Below, in pieces: positions 52,340 through 62,279 of a stretch of DNA of 64,000 nt. Under the pieces are notes generated by a model that did not search any database, was not told the DNA's origin, and worked only from the letters and a program-made list of their open reading frames with translations. The position numbers were made by a program, and so were the translations under genes. Every line of letters begins with the position of its first letter. The stretch's first letter is position 1. The DNA is from JBEVJK01 sp963791325 (GTDB lineage Bacteria; Pseudomonadota; Alphaproteobacteria; Rhizobiales; Rhizobiaceae): the NCBI GenBank assembly GCA_963791325.1, contig CAWBRU010000005.1, positions 310,001 through 374,000 of the forward strand, given 5' to 3'.

Positions 52340-54208
52340 GTGAGCGGCGAGGGCTTGCGCGACCGCGTCTGGCGGTCGGTCGAAGGCGCCATCGACCCGT
52401 TCCAGGACACCGACCGCGAAGTCCTGCCCGAGGACGCCTGGCGATTCATCCTCTATTTCGCCAACCAGGCGAAAGGCGCTTTCGCGCTGCTTCTGGTGGC
52501 GGGCGGGCTGGCCGGCGCCATCGATGCGGCGATGTACTGGTCGGTGGGCTGGCTGGTCGACCTGCTTGGCCGCTCGCAGCCGGCGACGCTGTTTGCCGAT
52601 CACTGGCCGGCGCTGCTCGGCCTGCTGCTGCTCATTCTGGTGGTGCGCTCGGCGGTGATGGTCGGTTCGGCGGTGATCGAGCAGCAGCTGATCGTGCCGG
52701 GCTTCTATTCGATGGTGCGCTGGCAGGCGTTCCGGCGGGTGATCCAGCAGCACTACGGCTTCTACCAGAACGATTTCGCCGGCCGCATCGCTACCAAGAT
52801 CATGCAGGGCGGCGAGGCCGTCGGCGACTTCATCGTCAACGTGCTGCAGACGATGTGGTCGTTCCTGACCTTCGTGGTGCTGGCGATTACCATCCTCGTC
52901 TCGCTCGACCCGCTGATGGGCCTGGTGGTGACGCTGTGGTTCGCCGGCTATGCGGCCATCGTCTACTTCCTGTTGCCGGAGATGCGCAGGGCCGGGCGCG
53001 AGACGGCCGATCAGCGCTCGGTGTTCAACGGCCGCCTGGTCGACGCGTTCACCAATATCGTCGCGGTCAAGCTGTTCGACAGCGGCCGGCGCGAGCATGC
53101 CTACATCCGCGACGGCCTGGAGAAATTTCTCGCCGCGGTGATCCGGCTGACCCGGGCGGTGACCACCGTGCGCTCGGCCGTCGCCGTGCTCAACGGCATC
53201 ATGATGAGCGCGATCGCTTTGATCGCCATACTCAAATGGTCACATGGCGGCATCTCCACCGGCTCGATCGCCGCCGCCCTCGGCCTGGTCTTCCGCCTCA
53301 ACCAGATGTCGGGCTGGATGATGTTCAACATCAACGGCCTGGTGCGCAACTATGCGACCGTGCAGGATGCCATGCGCACCATCTCGGTGGCGCCGTCGAT
53401 CCGCGACGCGGCCGACGCCATCGTCCTGCCGCGGGCCGCCGGCGACATCCGCTTCGAGAACGTCTCGTTCCACTACGGCAAGGAAGGCGGGGTCATCGAC
53501 GGCCTGTCGCTGCACATCCGGCCAGGCGAGCGGGTGGCCCTTGTCGGCCCCTCCGGCGCCGGCAAGACGACGATCGTCAACCTGATGCTCAGGCTCTTCG
53601 ATGTCGAACAGGGCCGCATCCTGATCGACGGCCGCGATATTCGCGACCTGACCCAGGCCTCGCTGCGCGCCCAGTTCGGCGTCGTCAGCCAGGAGGCGAT
53701 GCTGATGCACCGCTCGATCCGCGACAACATCGCCTATGGCCGCGAGAGCGCCAGCACCGCCGAGATCATCGACGCAGCCAAGCGCTCGGCCGCACACGAT
53801 TTCATCGTCGATGTCGAGGACCCGCGCGGCCGCCGCGGCTATGAGGCCGAGGTCGGGGAGCGCGGCGTCAAGCTGTCCGGCGGCCAGCGCCAACGGATCG
53901 CGATTGCCCGGATGATGCTCAAGGATGCGCCGATCCTGGTGCTCGACGAGGCCACTTCGGCCCTCGATTCCGGCGTCGAGGCGGCGATCCAGGAGAACCT
54001 CTACCGGCTGATGCAAGGCAAGAGCGTGGTGGCGATTGCCCACCGGCTGTCGACGATCGCCGCACTTGACCGGCTGATCGTGCTCGACGCCGGCCGTATC
54101 GTGGAGGAGGGAACCCATCACGAGCTGATCGCGCGGGGCGGGCTCTATGCCGAGCTGTGGAAGCGCCAGTCGGGCGGCTTCCTGGCAAACTCGCTGGCGG
54201 CGGAGTAG
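52340..54208 (+). CDS. ABC exporter, fused membrane and ATP-binding domains (second of tandem pair)
   Basis: This 622-residue half-transporter parallels the upstream gene. Its membrane domain covers about residues 45-330, Walker A is GPSGAGKTT near 402, the signature is KLSGGQRQRIAIAR near 513, and Walker B is ILVLDEATSALD near 532. GTG 52340 is chosen for its spacing from CGGGAGA. An in-frame TTG at 52298 is the alternative. The conserved C-terminal AELWKRQSGGFLANS matches the end of its partner (AQLWARQSGGFLDPE). A heterodimer is likely, but the substrate is not clear. Confidence 0.9.
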   Translation: MSGEGLRDRVWRSVEGAIDPFQDTDREVLPEDAWRFILYFANQAKGAFALLLVAGGLAGAIDAAMYWSVGWLVDLLGRSQPATLFADHWPALLGLLLLILVVRSAVMVGSAVIEQQLIVPGFYSMVRWQAFRRVIQQHYGFYQNDFAGRIATKIMQGGEAVGDFIVNVLQTMWSFLTFVVLAITILVSLDPLMGLVVTLWFAGYAAIVYFLLPEMRRAGRETADQRSVFNGRLVDAFTNIVAVKLFDSGRREHAYIRDGLEKFLAAVIRLTRAVTTVRSAVAVLNGIMMSAIALIAILKWSHGGISTGSIAAALGLVFRLNQMSGWMMFNINGLVRNYATVQDAMRTISVAPSIRDAADAIVLPRAAGDIRFENVSFHYGKEGGVIDGLSLHIRPGERVALVGPSGAGKTTIVNLMLRLFDVEQGRILIDGRDIRDLTQASLRAQFGVVSQEAMLMHRSIRDNIAYGRESASTAEIIDAAKRSAAHDFIVDVEDPRGRRGYEAEVGERGVKLSGGQRQRIAIARMMLKDAPILVLDEATSALDSGVEAAIQENLYRLMQGKSVVAIAHRLSTIAALDRLIVLDAGRIVEEGTHHELIARGGLYAELWKRQSGGFLANSLAAE

Positions 54209-54253
54209 CCCGGCCGTGCGCGTCGTCGAACTGCGGAGCCGGGAGGGCAGCCG

Positions 54254-54568
54254 ATGAGCCTCAGGCGCCCCGGCGGGCAGGACTGGCAAGACGCCATGCG
54301 GCGCGGCATCAGCCCGATCGAGATCGAGATCGCGGCGGAAATGGCCTCCGCGCTCGGCCGCGCCGGCGACAAGGTCGAGCAGACGCTCGCGGCGCTCAAG
54401 GCGCATGCCGGCGGGCAGCCGGAACGCCCGGTGCTGGTCAAGGAGGCCGCCGAGGCCGTCTATGCCTACTTCATCCAGCGCGAAATCTGCGGTATGCGCC
54501 GCCACCAGGACGTCATCCGCGAATATGCCATCCCCAACGAGGTCCTGGTCCGGCTGGGTGCCAAATAG
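54254..54568 (+). CDS. DUF6665-like small protein
   Basis: This 104-residue helical protein (EIEIAAEMASALGRAGDKVE, VKEAAEAVYAYFIQREICGM, IREYAIPNEVLVRLGA) resembles DUF6665 members of Hyphomicrobiales; the family name is from memory. It follows the second exporter gene by 45 bases on the same strand. The function is unknown. ATG 54254 follows GGGAGGGC. Confidence 0.65.
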   Translation: MSLRRPGGQDWQDAMRRGISPIEIEIAAEMASALGRAGDKVEQTLAALKAHAGGQPERPVLVKEAAEAVYAYFIQREICGMRRHQDVIREYAIPNEVLVRLGAK

Positions 54569-54854
54569 GGGGCGTCCCGGAGCGGGCGCAAACCTCGTCC
54601 GGGCAGCTTCGGAACCGGCCTGGTGCGGGGACCCCTGCAGGCCTCCTGCGGCGGCGAAACTACGCAGCGCTGCAACACCTTGCGACAATCTGCCGTCGGC
54701 CGCCTTGCGGTCTGGACAAGCCCCGGCTTCACGCATAAACCAGCCGTTGCCAGGGGAGCCTTGCCCGCCCCTTCCGCCATGCGCGAGCGGGCCGGTTGCG
54801 GCACATTGCAGCTCCTTCCGTCGGCGGCAGTAAGGCGAAAGGATCAGGTTCCCC

Positions 54855-55418
54855 GTGAGCGCAAACGAGACGATCGACCAGAGCCGCCGAGACTTCCTGT
54901 TCGTGGCAACCGGCATGGCGGCCGGAGTCGGTGCGGCGGCGGTCGCCTGGCCGTTCATCGATCAGATGCGGCCCGATGCTTCCACGCTTGCCGCGTCCTC
55001 GATCGAGGTCGATATCGGCTCGGTGACGGAGGGCATGTCGCTGACCGTCAAATGGCGCGGCAAGCCGGTGTTCATCCGCAATCGCACCGCCGACGAGGTC
55101 AAGGCCTCCCAGGACGTGCCGTTGACCGAACTCAAGGACCCGGTCGCCCGCAACGCCAATCTGCAGCTCGATGCCCCGGCGACCGACGTCGACCGTTCGG
55201 CCGGCCAGGGCAAGGAAAACTGGCTGGTGATGGTCGGCATCTGCACCCATCTCGGCTGCGTGCCGCTCGGTCAGCAGGGCGATTATGGCGGCTGGTTCTG
55301 CCCCTGCCACGGCTCGCAATACGACACCGCCGGGCGCATCCGCAAAGGCCCGGCTCCGGAGAACATGGCGATTCCGCCGTTTGCCTTCATTTCCGACACC
55401 AAGATCCGCATCGGCTGA
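54855..55418 (+). CDS. petA: Ubiquinol-cytochrome c reductase Rieske iron-sulfur subunit
   Basis: This 187-residue subunit of complex III transfers electrons from quinol to cytochrome c1. The N-terminal RRDFLF (near residue 10) is a TAT signal that also serves as the membrane anchor. The [2Fe-2S] ligands are in CTHLGC (near 130-135) and CPCHGSQYD (near 149-157). GTG 54855 is the only sensible start upstream of the signal. It is the first of petABC, transcribed toward petB with a spacing of 18 bases. Confidence 0.95.
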   Translation: MSANETIDQSRRDFLFVATGMAAGVGAAAVAWPFIDQMRPDASTLAASSIEVDIGSVTEGMSLTVKWRGKPVFIRNRTADEVKASQDVPLTELKDPVARNANLQLDAPATDVDRSAGQGKENWLVMVGICTHLGCVPLGQQGDYGGWFCPCHGSQYDTAGRIRKGPAPENMAIPPFAFISDTKIRIG

Positions 55419-55436
55419 GCAAGGAAGAGAAATCCC

Positions 55437-56752
55437 ATGAGCGGTGGCCACTCGACCTATACGCCCAAGACGGGCATCGGGCGCTGGTTCGATGCCCGCA
55501 TGCCGCTGCCGCGTCTGATCTATGATTCGTTCGTTTCCTACCCGGTGCCGCGCAACCTGAACTACGCCTACACCTTCGGCGGCATCCTCTCGATCATGTT
55601 GGTGGCGCAGATCCTGACCGGCGTCGTGCTCGCCATGCACTACGTGTCCGACACCTCGCTGGCTTTCCAGTCGGTCGAGAAGATCATGCGCGACGTCAAC
55701 TCGGGCTGGCTGCTGCGCTATCTCCATTCCAACGGCGCCTCGATGTTCTTCGCCGCCGTCTACATCCATATCTTCCGCGGCCTCTATTACGGCTCCTACA
55801 AGGCACCGCGCGAGCTTTTGTGGATCCTCGGCTGCATCATCTATCTGCTGATGATGGCGACCGGCTTCATGGGCTACGTGCTGCCCTGGGGTCAGATGAG
55901 CGGCTGGGGCGCCACCGTGATCACCGGCTTCTTCACCGCCATCCCGCTGATCGGCGACTGGATCCAGCAGCTGCTGCTCGGCGGCTTCTCGGTCGACAAT
56001 CCGACGCTCAACCGGTTCTTCTCGCTGCACTATCTGCTGCCGTTCATGATCGCCGGCGTCGTCGTCCTGCACGTCTGGGCGCTGCACGTCACCGGGCAGA
56101 CCAATCCGACCGGAATCGAGGTCAAGTCGAAGACCGACACCGTGGCCTTCACGCCCTACGCCTCGGTGAAGGACGGCTTCGCCATGGTCGTGTTCCTGTT
56201 CGTGTTCGCCTATTTCGTCTTCTACATCCCCAATTATCTCGGCCACCCCGACAACTACACCACCTTCAATTCGCTGAAGACGCCGGCCCATATCGTGCCG
56301 GAATGGTACTTCCTGCCGTTCTACGCGATCCTGCGCGCCATCACCTTCAACATCGGGCCGATCAACTCGAAGCTCGGCGGCGTGCTTGCGATGTTCGGCG
56401 CCATCGCCATGCTGTTCCTGGTGCCTTGGCTGGACACCTCGAAGGTTCGTTCCGCCAGCTACCGGCCGACCTACCGGATCTTTTCTGGCTGTTCGCTGCC
56501 GATGCCGTCTTCCTCGGCTGGCTCGGATCGCGGCCGGCGGAAGGCTCCTATGTGGTGATGGCGCAGCTGGCGACGCTTTACTACTTCGCCTTTTTCCTGG
56601 TCATCATGCCGCTGCTCGGGCTGATCGAGACGCCGCGCAAGATGCCGAACTCGATCACCGAGGCGGTGCTCGAGAAGAACGGGCCGCGCCGGCGCCCGTC
56701 ATCTCGCCGGTGCCCCGGCGGCACCCGATACGCACGGCTGAGCCAACCTTGA
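55437..56752 (+). CDS. petB: Cytochrome b of the bc1 complex (frameshifted near the C terminus)
   Basis: This is the diheme quinol-oxidising subunit. The reading frame from ATG 55437 is intact for about 345 codons, with heme-ligand His residues in helices (LHSNGASMFFAAVYIHIFRG, VVLHVWALHVTGQ), WGATVITG and the PEW motif (IVPEWYFLPFYAI). It shifts near 56482, where a T-run has four T instead of five (RIFFWLFAADAVFLGW expected). The rest continues in another frame (MAQLATLYYFAFFLVIMPLL). Two further one-base deletions may hide the true end at 56741 (PAAPDTHG). The frameshift is probably a sequence error. Confidence 0.88.
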
Positions 56753-56775
56753 GAATCTGGAAGGACATGGTGCAT

Positions 56776-57644
56776 ATGAGGACGATTCTCGCTGGCCTTG
56801 CCGTTGCCGGGATGGTGGTGGCGATCGCCGGAGCCGGTGGCGCTGTTGCCCAGGAACAGGGACACAACGAGGCCGAGCCGACGCATTTCCCGATCAAGGA
56901 GCCGCAAGAGGAATCGTGGTCGTTCGCCGGTCCGCTGGGCCGCTACGACCGGGCGCAGCTGCAGCGCGGGCTGAAAGTCTACAAGGAGGTCTGCTCGGCC
57001 TGCCACTCGATGAACCTGGTCGCGTTCCGCTCGCTGGAGGACCTCGGCTATTCGGAGGCGCAGGTCAAAGCGCTGGCCGCGCAATATACGATCCCCGACG
57101 GGCCCGAATGGCGAAGGCGAGATGTTCGAGCGGCCGGGGATCCCGTCCGACCATTTCCCGCCGCCATTCCCCAACAAGGAGGCCGCCGCCGCCGCCAACA
57201 ATGGCGCCGCACCGCCGGACTTCTCGCTGCTGGCCAAGGCGCGCGGTGTCGAGCGCGGGTTCCCCCGGTTCATCTTCGACATCTTTCTCCCAGTATGCCG
57301 AGGGTGGGCCGGACTATATCCACGCGCTGATTACCGGCTATGACCAGGAGCCGCCAGCCGGGATGCAGATCCCGGAGGGAACCCACTACAATCCCTATTT
57401 CATTGCCGGCAAGTCGCTGTCCATGCCCAAGCCGCTCTCCGACGACCAGGTGACCTACGACGACGGCGCGCCGCAAACGGTCGATCAATATTCCCGCGAC
57501 GTGGCCGCGTTCATGATGTGGGCCGCCGAGCCGCATCTGGAGGCGCGCAAGCAAACCGGCTTCGCGGTGCTGGTGTTCCTGGTGCTGTTCGGCGCGCTCG
57601 TCTACCTGACCAAGCGCAAGATCTGGGCCGGCGTTCCGCATTGA
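56776..57644 (+). CDS. petC: Cytochrome c1 of the bc1 complex (two frameshifts)
   Basis: This periplasmic heme protein has a signal peptide (MRTILAGLAVAGMVVAIAGA), the heme attachment site in CSACHSM (near residue 75) and a C-terminal anchor (FAVLVFLVLFGALVYLTKR). Three frames must be joined. One extra G lies near 57106 (CCCGAAT for CCCAAT; GPNGEGEMFERPG expected), and one extra T near 57285 (TTTCTCC for TTCTCC; FDIFSQYAEGG expected). Removing them leaves 867 bases and 288 residues. ATG 56776 has AAGGA ten bases upstream; ATG 56767 is an alternative. A terminator follows. Confidence 0.88.
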
Positions 57645-57673
57645 GGTCCGTCCGGCGAAGCTGAAAATCGTAG

Positions 57674-57699
57674 GGCGCCGATCGGCGCCTTTTGTTTTT
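57674..57699 (+). terminator. Intrinsic terminator of petABC
   Basis: The 16-base palindrome GGCGCCGATCGGCGCC folds into a 6-bp stem with a GATC loop and is followed by TTTTGTTTTT. It lies 30 bases beyond the petC stop on the plus strand. Confidence 0.88.
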
Positions 57700-57764
57700 C
57701 ATCCGGACGGAAAACCGGTATCCACTGTCCCTGGATTTGCTCTACTGCCAGGCTACCGGAGCCC

Positions 57765-58313
57765 GTGATAAGTCCTTCGCTGGAAGACACGCTTCTCGCC
57801 GCCATCCGCACCATTCCCGATTATCCGCGGCCGGGCATCCTGTTTCGCGACATCACCACGCTGCTCGGCAATGCCCGGGCGTTCCGCCGCGCCATCGACG
57901 AACTCGTCCATCCCTATGCCGGCCAGAAGATCGACAAGATCGCCGGCATCGAGGCGCGCGGCTTCATTCTCGGCGGCGCGGTCGCCCATCAGCTGTCCTC
58001 CGGCTTCATCCCGATCCGCAAGAAAGGCAAGCTGCCGCATGACACGGTGCGGGTCGCCTACAGCCTGGAATACGGGCTCGACGAGATGGAGATGCACCGC
58101 GATGCGGTCTCGCCCGGCGAGAAGGTGATCCTGATCGACGATCTGATCGCCACCGGCGGCACGGCCGAAGCCGCGGTCAAGCTGCTGCGGCAGATGGGCG
58201 CGGAGATTCTTGCTGCCTGCTTCGTCATCGACCTGCCGGATCTCGGCGGCCGCGCTCGGCTGGAGGCGCTCGACGTTCCGGTGCGCACCCTGATCGGCTT
58301 CGAGGGCCACTGA
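57765..58313 (+). CDS. apt: Adenine phosphoribosyltransferase
   Basis: This 182-residue enzyme salvages adenine to AMP with PRPP. The PRPP loop is visible as VILIDDLIATGGTAEA (about residues 120-135), and the family stretches IPDYPRPGILFRDITTLL and GIEARGFILGGAVAHQL flank it. GTG 57765 fits the family N terminus. It is intact, although frameshifts abound on both sides. Confidence 0.95.
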   Translation: MISPSLEDTLLAAIRTIPDYPRPGILFRDITTLLGNARAFRRAIDELVHPYAGQKIDKIAGIEARGFILGGAVAHQLSSGFIPIRKKGKLPHDTVRVAYSLEYGLDEMEMHRDAVSPGEKVILIDDLIATGGTAEAAVKLLRQMGAEILAACFVIDLPDLGGRARLEALDVPVRTLIGFEGH

Positions 58314-58315
58314 GC

Positions 58316-58352
58316 ATGATCCGGAAGAGTGGACAGCTGTTTCCACTTTTCC
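58316..58352. repeat. Imperfect palindrome after apt, terminator-like
   Basis: GGAAGAGTGGA and TCCACTTTTCC (58323-58352) form an imperfect inverted repeat a few bases after the apt stop. It resembles the abundant intergenic palindrome (GATCCGGAAAAGTG type) of Hyphomicrobiales genomes. It may work as a bidirectional terminator between apt and the convergent MaoC-like gene. Confidence 0.5.
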
Positions 58353-58362
58353 TGGAGTGGCT

Positions 58363-58822
58363 CTACCCGGTCTTGACCAATACCGCGCTTTCGAACTCCA
58401 GCACCTTGTCGCCGGCGGCATCGAACGCCTCAGAAACCATGGTCAGCAGCCGCCAGCCCGGGCGGGACGTGATCGGCCGGTGGTCGAACTCCGCGCCGGG
58501 TGAAGGTGATCGTCTCGCCGGCATAGACCGGCTTCAGCCATTTCAGGTTCTTGAAGCCAGGCGAGGGACCGAACTCCGGCTGCGGGCCTGGCCCGGTCCA
58601 CCGTTCGGTCGGGGTGGCACAATTGTAGCGCATCCACATCGCCGCCGTGTGCCAGCCGGATGCGCAAAGGCGGCCGAACACGCTTTCCCTGGCTGCCGCC
58701 TCGTCGACATGAAACGGCTGCGGGTCGTATTTGCGGGCAAAGGCCTTGATCTCCTCGGCGCCGAAGCGATGGCTGCCGAGCGTGGTGGTCACGCCGATGC
58801 CGAAGAACTCGTCGAGCGTCAC
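58363..58822 (-). CDS. MaoC family dehydratase-like protein, copy 2 (one frameshift)
   Basis: This hot-dog-fold protein of the MaoC family has about 152 residues. The N-terminal DPQPFHVDEAAARESVFGRL contains the family D..PFH and gate residues, and ASGWHTAAMWMR follows. One extra base near 58499 breaks it; after removal it continues EFDHRPITSRPGWRLLTMVS and KVLEFESAVLVKTG to the TAG at 58363. GTG 58822 overlaps the stop of the neighbour (GTGA). The pair likely forms a heterodimer or a tandem acting on an enoyl-CoA-like compound; the substrate is unknown. Confidence 0.75.
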
Positions 58823-59276
58823 GACAACGCCTCACGGGTCAGGAACATGCCGGTGTTCTCGAGCTCGAGCACGGTCTCGCCGCGCTGGTTGGCGAGCTCG
58901 CTGCGGATCGTCACCAGACCGACCGTCGGCCGCGACTTCGACAGCCGCCGCCCGGTGACGGTGGACCTGCCCGTCAGCGGTATCGCCGGCCAGCACCGGC
59001 CGCTTCCACCTTACATATTCGAGCCCCGGCGATCCCTGCGAGCTCGAATTCGAGCAGGAAACCGTCGCACAGAAGCCGCATGAACATCGCGCAGGTATGC
59101 CAGCCGGAGGCCGACAGTCCGCCCAGGATGCTGGCTCTGCCGGCGGCTTCGTCGAGGTGCATCGGCTGCGGGTCGAACTCCTGGGCGAATTCGATGATCT
59201 CGTCGGGCAGGACCGTCTTCGACCCGAGCGCAATGACGCTGCCCTCGGTCAAATCATCGTAAGCCCACTTGGTCAT
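58819..59276 (-). CDS. MaoC family dehydratase-like protein, copy 1 (two frameshifts)
   Basis: This hot-dog-fold protein has 151 residues after correction. MTKWAYDDLTEGSVIALGSK and EFDPQPMHLDEAAGRASILG give the MaoC signature (catalytic Asp and His), and ASGWHTCAMFMR follows. Extra bases near 59035 (GGG for GG) and near 58978 (ACCGCTG for ACCCTG) break it. The repaired tail reads PGLEYVRWKRPVLAGDTLTG and RGETVLELENTGMFLTREAL. It overlaps the downstream MaoC-like gene by four bases, and the two are about 40% alike by eye. Confidence 0.75.
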
Positions 59277-59298
59277 GCCGGTGTTCCTTCGCCCGCGC

Positions 59299-60289
59299 TC
59301 AGAGCCGAGCCGCGGCGCTTGTCAAAGCCACCTATGAGAACAACGGCAGAACCGCCGAGATCACCATCAGAATCAGGGCGAACGGATATCCGAGGTGCCA
59401 TCCCAGCTCCGGCATCACTTTGAAGTTCATGCCGTAGACGGAGGCGACCAGGGTCGGCGGCAGGAACACCACCGCCGCCACCGAGAAGATCTTGATGATG
59501 CCGTTCTGCTCGATGTTGATCATGCCGAGCGTGGCGTCGAGCAGGAAGGTCATCTTCTGCGACAGGAAGCTGGCATAGTCGCTGAGCGAGGCGACGTCGC
59601 GCGACACGGTCTTGACGCCGCGTGCGCACGCCGGTCGACTTGTCTTCCTTGAGCACTGCATTGCCGAAAAAGCCGGTCAGCCGCTGCAAGCTGATCAGGC
59701 TGTCCTGGATGTTGGAGATCAGCTCCTCCTTGCGGCCGATCTTGCGCAGGATCAGCTGGTAGTCGCGGCCGCGGCGCGACGCGTTGTTGGCGAGCGGATG
59801 GAAGATCTCCTCGGAGATCGTCGAGGATGTCGCGGCCGATCCGCTCCAGCACGTCGGCCAGGCGGTCGACGATCGCCTCGAGCAGCGTCGACCAGGATCG
59901 TCTCGCCCGAGGTGCAGCCGAGCGGCACCTTCTCGGCCCGCTGCGGCAAGACCTTGAACACCTGCGGCTCATGATAGCGGACGGTGACCAGCCGGTGGTT
60001 CGACAACACGAAACTGACCGGCGACATCACCGGCTTGTCGGTGTCGGTTTGCGAGGGCAGCGTAGCGGTCATCACGTTGGCGCCGCTTTCGGTGTAGAGA
60101 CGGCTGGAGATCTCGATCTCCTCCATCTCCTCGCGGGTCGGCACGCCGACGCCCAGCCAGATCCTCGACGGTGCGCTCTTCCTCGGCAGTCGGATTGAGA
60201 AGATCGACCCACACCGCGCGATCGGCGGCCGCCCCCAGGTCATCGACCTGGCGCAGCAGATTGTTCTCCACGACGAAGGTCCTGATCAT
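59299..60289 (-). CDS. corA: CorA-type magnesium/divalent cation transporter (multiple frameshifts)
   Basis: This inner-membrane channel for Mg2+ is recognisable from its N-terminal domain (MIRTFVVENNLLRQVDDLGA, VPTREEMEEIEISSRLYTES) and the C-terminal signature YGMN in VASVYGMNFKVMPELGWHLG, followed by the second helix (YPFALILMVISAVLPLF). Seven single-base insertions must be removed, near 60161, 59889, 59820, 59621, 59334, 59325 and 59306. The 991-base span then gives 984 bases, 327 residues, ending WLDKRRGWL. This density in a conserved gene points to sequence errors. Confidence 0.85.
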
Positions 60290-60386
60290 CGCCGCACTCC
60301 CTCGATCCGCGGGCGGCGTGGCCGACCGTCCCGCCGCTTAGCCTCGTTGTCGCCGGCGGGTCAAGCCGCCGCTTCGGCAATCACTG

Positions 60387-61494
60387 TTACGTGTTGAATT
60401 TGAACAGCAATATGTCACCGTCCTGGACGACATAGTCCTTGCCCTCGTCGCGGGCCTTGCCGGCCTCCTTGGCCGCGACTTCGCCGCCGAGGGTGACGAA
60501 GTCGTCGATAGGCGATGGTCTGGGCGCGGATGAAGCCGCGCTCGAAGTCGGTGTGGATGACGCCGGCGGCCTGCGGCGCCTTGGTGCCGCGACGCGATCG
60601 TCCAGGCGCGCGTTTCCTTCGGCCCGGCGGTGAAATAGGTGATCAGCTGGAGCAGCTCGTAGCCGGCGCGGATCAGCCGGTCGAGGCCCGGCTCCTCGAG
60701 GCCGAGCGATTCCAGGAACTCGTGCTGTTCGGCATCGGAGAGTTGGGCGAGCTCGGCTTCGATCGCGGCCGAAATGACCACCGTGCCGGCACCTTGCGCC
60801 GCAGCCATGTCTTCGACCGCCTCGCGAATGCGCATTGCCGGCGGCCGCATCGGCCTCGGCGACATTGCAGACATAGAGCACCGGATGCGAGGTGAGCAGG
60901 TTCAGTCCCTCGAGGATCGCGAGCTCTTCGACGGCAAGGCCGTCGAGCAGCAGCGCGCACCGGCTTGCCGGCCTTCAGCAGCTCGAGCGAGCGCTCCATC
61001 AGCGGCAGCCCTGCCAGCGCTTCCTTGTCCTTGCCGGCGGCGCGCTTGCGCAGCTGCAGGACGCGGCGCTCGAGGCTGTCGAGATCGGCCAGCATCAGCT
61101 CGGTTTCGACGGTCTCGGCATCGGCGACCGGGTCGATGCGACCTTCGACATGGGTGATGTCGTCATCCTCGAAGCAGCGCAGCACATGGACGATGGCGTC
61201 GACTTCGCGGATGTTGGCGAGGAACTGGTTGCCGAGGCCCTCGCCCTTGGAGGCGCCGCGCACCAGGCCGGCAATGTCGACGAAGGAGATGCGCGTCGGG
61301 ATGATCTCCTTCGACTTGGCGATCGTGGCGATCGCCTGCAGCCGCGGATCGGGCACCGCGACCTCGCCGGTGTTCGGCTCGATGGTGCAGAACGGGTAGT
61401 TGGCCGCCTGCGCCGCCGCGGTGCGCGTCAGCGCGTTGAAGAGCGTCGACTTGCCGACATTCGGCAAACCGACGATGCCGCATTTGAAACCCAT
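60387..61494 (-). CDS. ychF: Redox-regulated ribosome-associated GTPase/ATPase YchF (four frameshifts)
   Basis: This universally conserved OBG-family protein has G1 GLPNVGKSTLFNAL near residue 8, the switch region and G3 as DIAGLVRGASKGEGLGNQFL near 70, and the C-terminal TGS domain ending KDYVVQDGDILLFKFNT. Four extra bases break it, near 60956, 60821, 60592 and 60507. The 1108-base span minus four is 1104, giving the family length of 367 residues. The first 178 codons are in frame from ATG 61494. It lies downstream of pth and rplY on the same strand. Confidence 0.92.
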
Positions 61495-61526
61495 TCTACC
61501 CTGTTCCGATCAGATCCTGGCGCTGT

Positions 61527-62249
61527 TCACCGCCGCTTGTCGCCGAACAGACGCTTGAGCATCGCGGCCATCGGGCCGCTCTCCGGCAGCTTGGCGGCCG
61601 GCGCTTGCGGCCGGGCCTGGCGGATATGGCTTTGCCGCGGCGCAGCCGGCCGCGCGGCAGCAGCATCGGCCTCGGCCGCGTCCCGGGGCAGCGCCAAGGC
61701 AAGCTTGTTCATGAAGCCACTGTCGTCATCCTTGGCGAGCAGGGCGGCGTTGTCGGCAATCGCGTCGAGCACCGGTTCCAGCCACGCCCGGTCGGCCTTG
61801 ACGAAATCGCTGAGCACATGGCCATGGACGAGCTCCTTGACCCCGGGGTGGCCGACCCCGATGCGCACCCGGCGATAGTCGGCGCCGACATGCTGGTCGA
61901 GCGAGCGGATGCCGTTATGGCCGCCGGCGCCGCCGCCGCGCTTGACCCGCACCTTGCCGGGCGCCAGGTCGATCTCGTCGTAGAACACGGTGAGATCGCG
62001 GGGTTCGAGCTTATAGAACCGCATGGCTTGGCCGACCGATTGCCCGGACAGGTTCATGAAGGTCTGCGGCTTGAGCAGCAGCACCTTCTCGCCGGCCAGC
62101 ACGCCTTCGGCCAGCTCTCCCTGGAACTTTCGCGACCAGGCGGAAAAGCCATGGCGGCGGGCGATCGCATCCGCCGCCATGAAGCCGGCATTGTGCCGAT
62201 TGTCGGCGTGCTTCGGGCCAGGATTGCCAAGACCTGCGAACAACAGCAT
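61527..62249 (-). CDS. pth: Peptidyl-tRNA hydrolase
   Basis: This 240-residue enzyme recycles stalled peptidyl-tRNAs. The N-terminal FAGLGNPGPKHADNRHNAGF contains the substrate-binding Asn and catalytic His, and FMNLSGQSVG plus FYDEIDLAPGKVRVKRGGGA follow with the catalytic Asp. A C-terminal extension of about 45 residues (Ala/Pro/Arg-rich) goes beyond the Escherichia coli length and is usual in this order. It is 30 bases downstream of rplY and 32 upstream of ychF, and it is intact. Confidence 0.95.
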   Translation of the reverse strand: MLLFAGLGNPGPKHADNRHNAGFMAADAIARRHGFSAWSRKFQGELAEGVLAGEKVLLLKPQTFMNLSGQSVGQAMRFYKLEPRDLTVFYDEIDLAPGKVRVKRGGGAGGHNGIRSLDQHVGADYRRVRIGVGHPGVKELVHGHVLSDFVKADRAWLEPVLDAIADNAALLAKDDDSGFMNKLALALPRDAAEADAAAARPAAPRQSHIRQARPQAPAAKLPESGPMAAMLKRLFGDKRR

Positions 62250-62279
62250 GGCTGGGCGCTCCGGACCTCAAGCCGCAGG

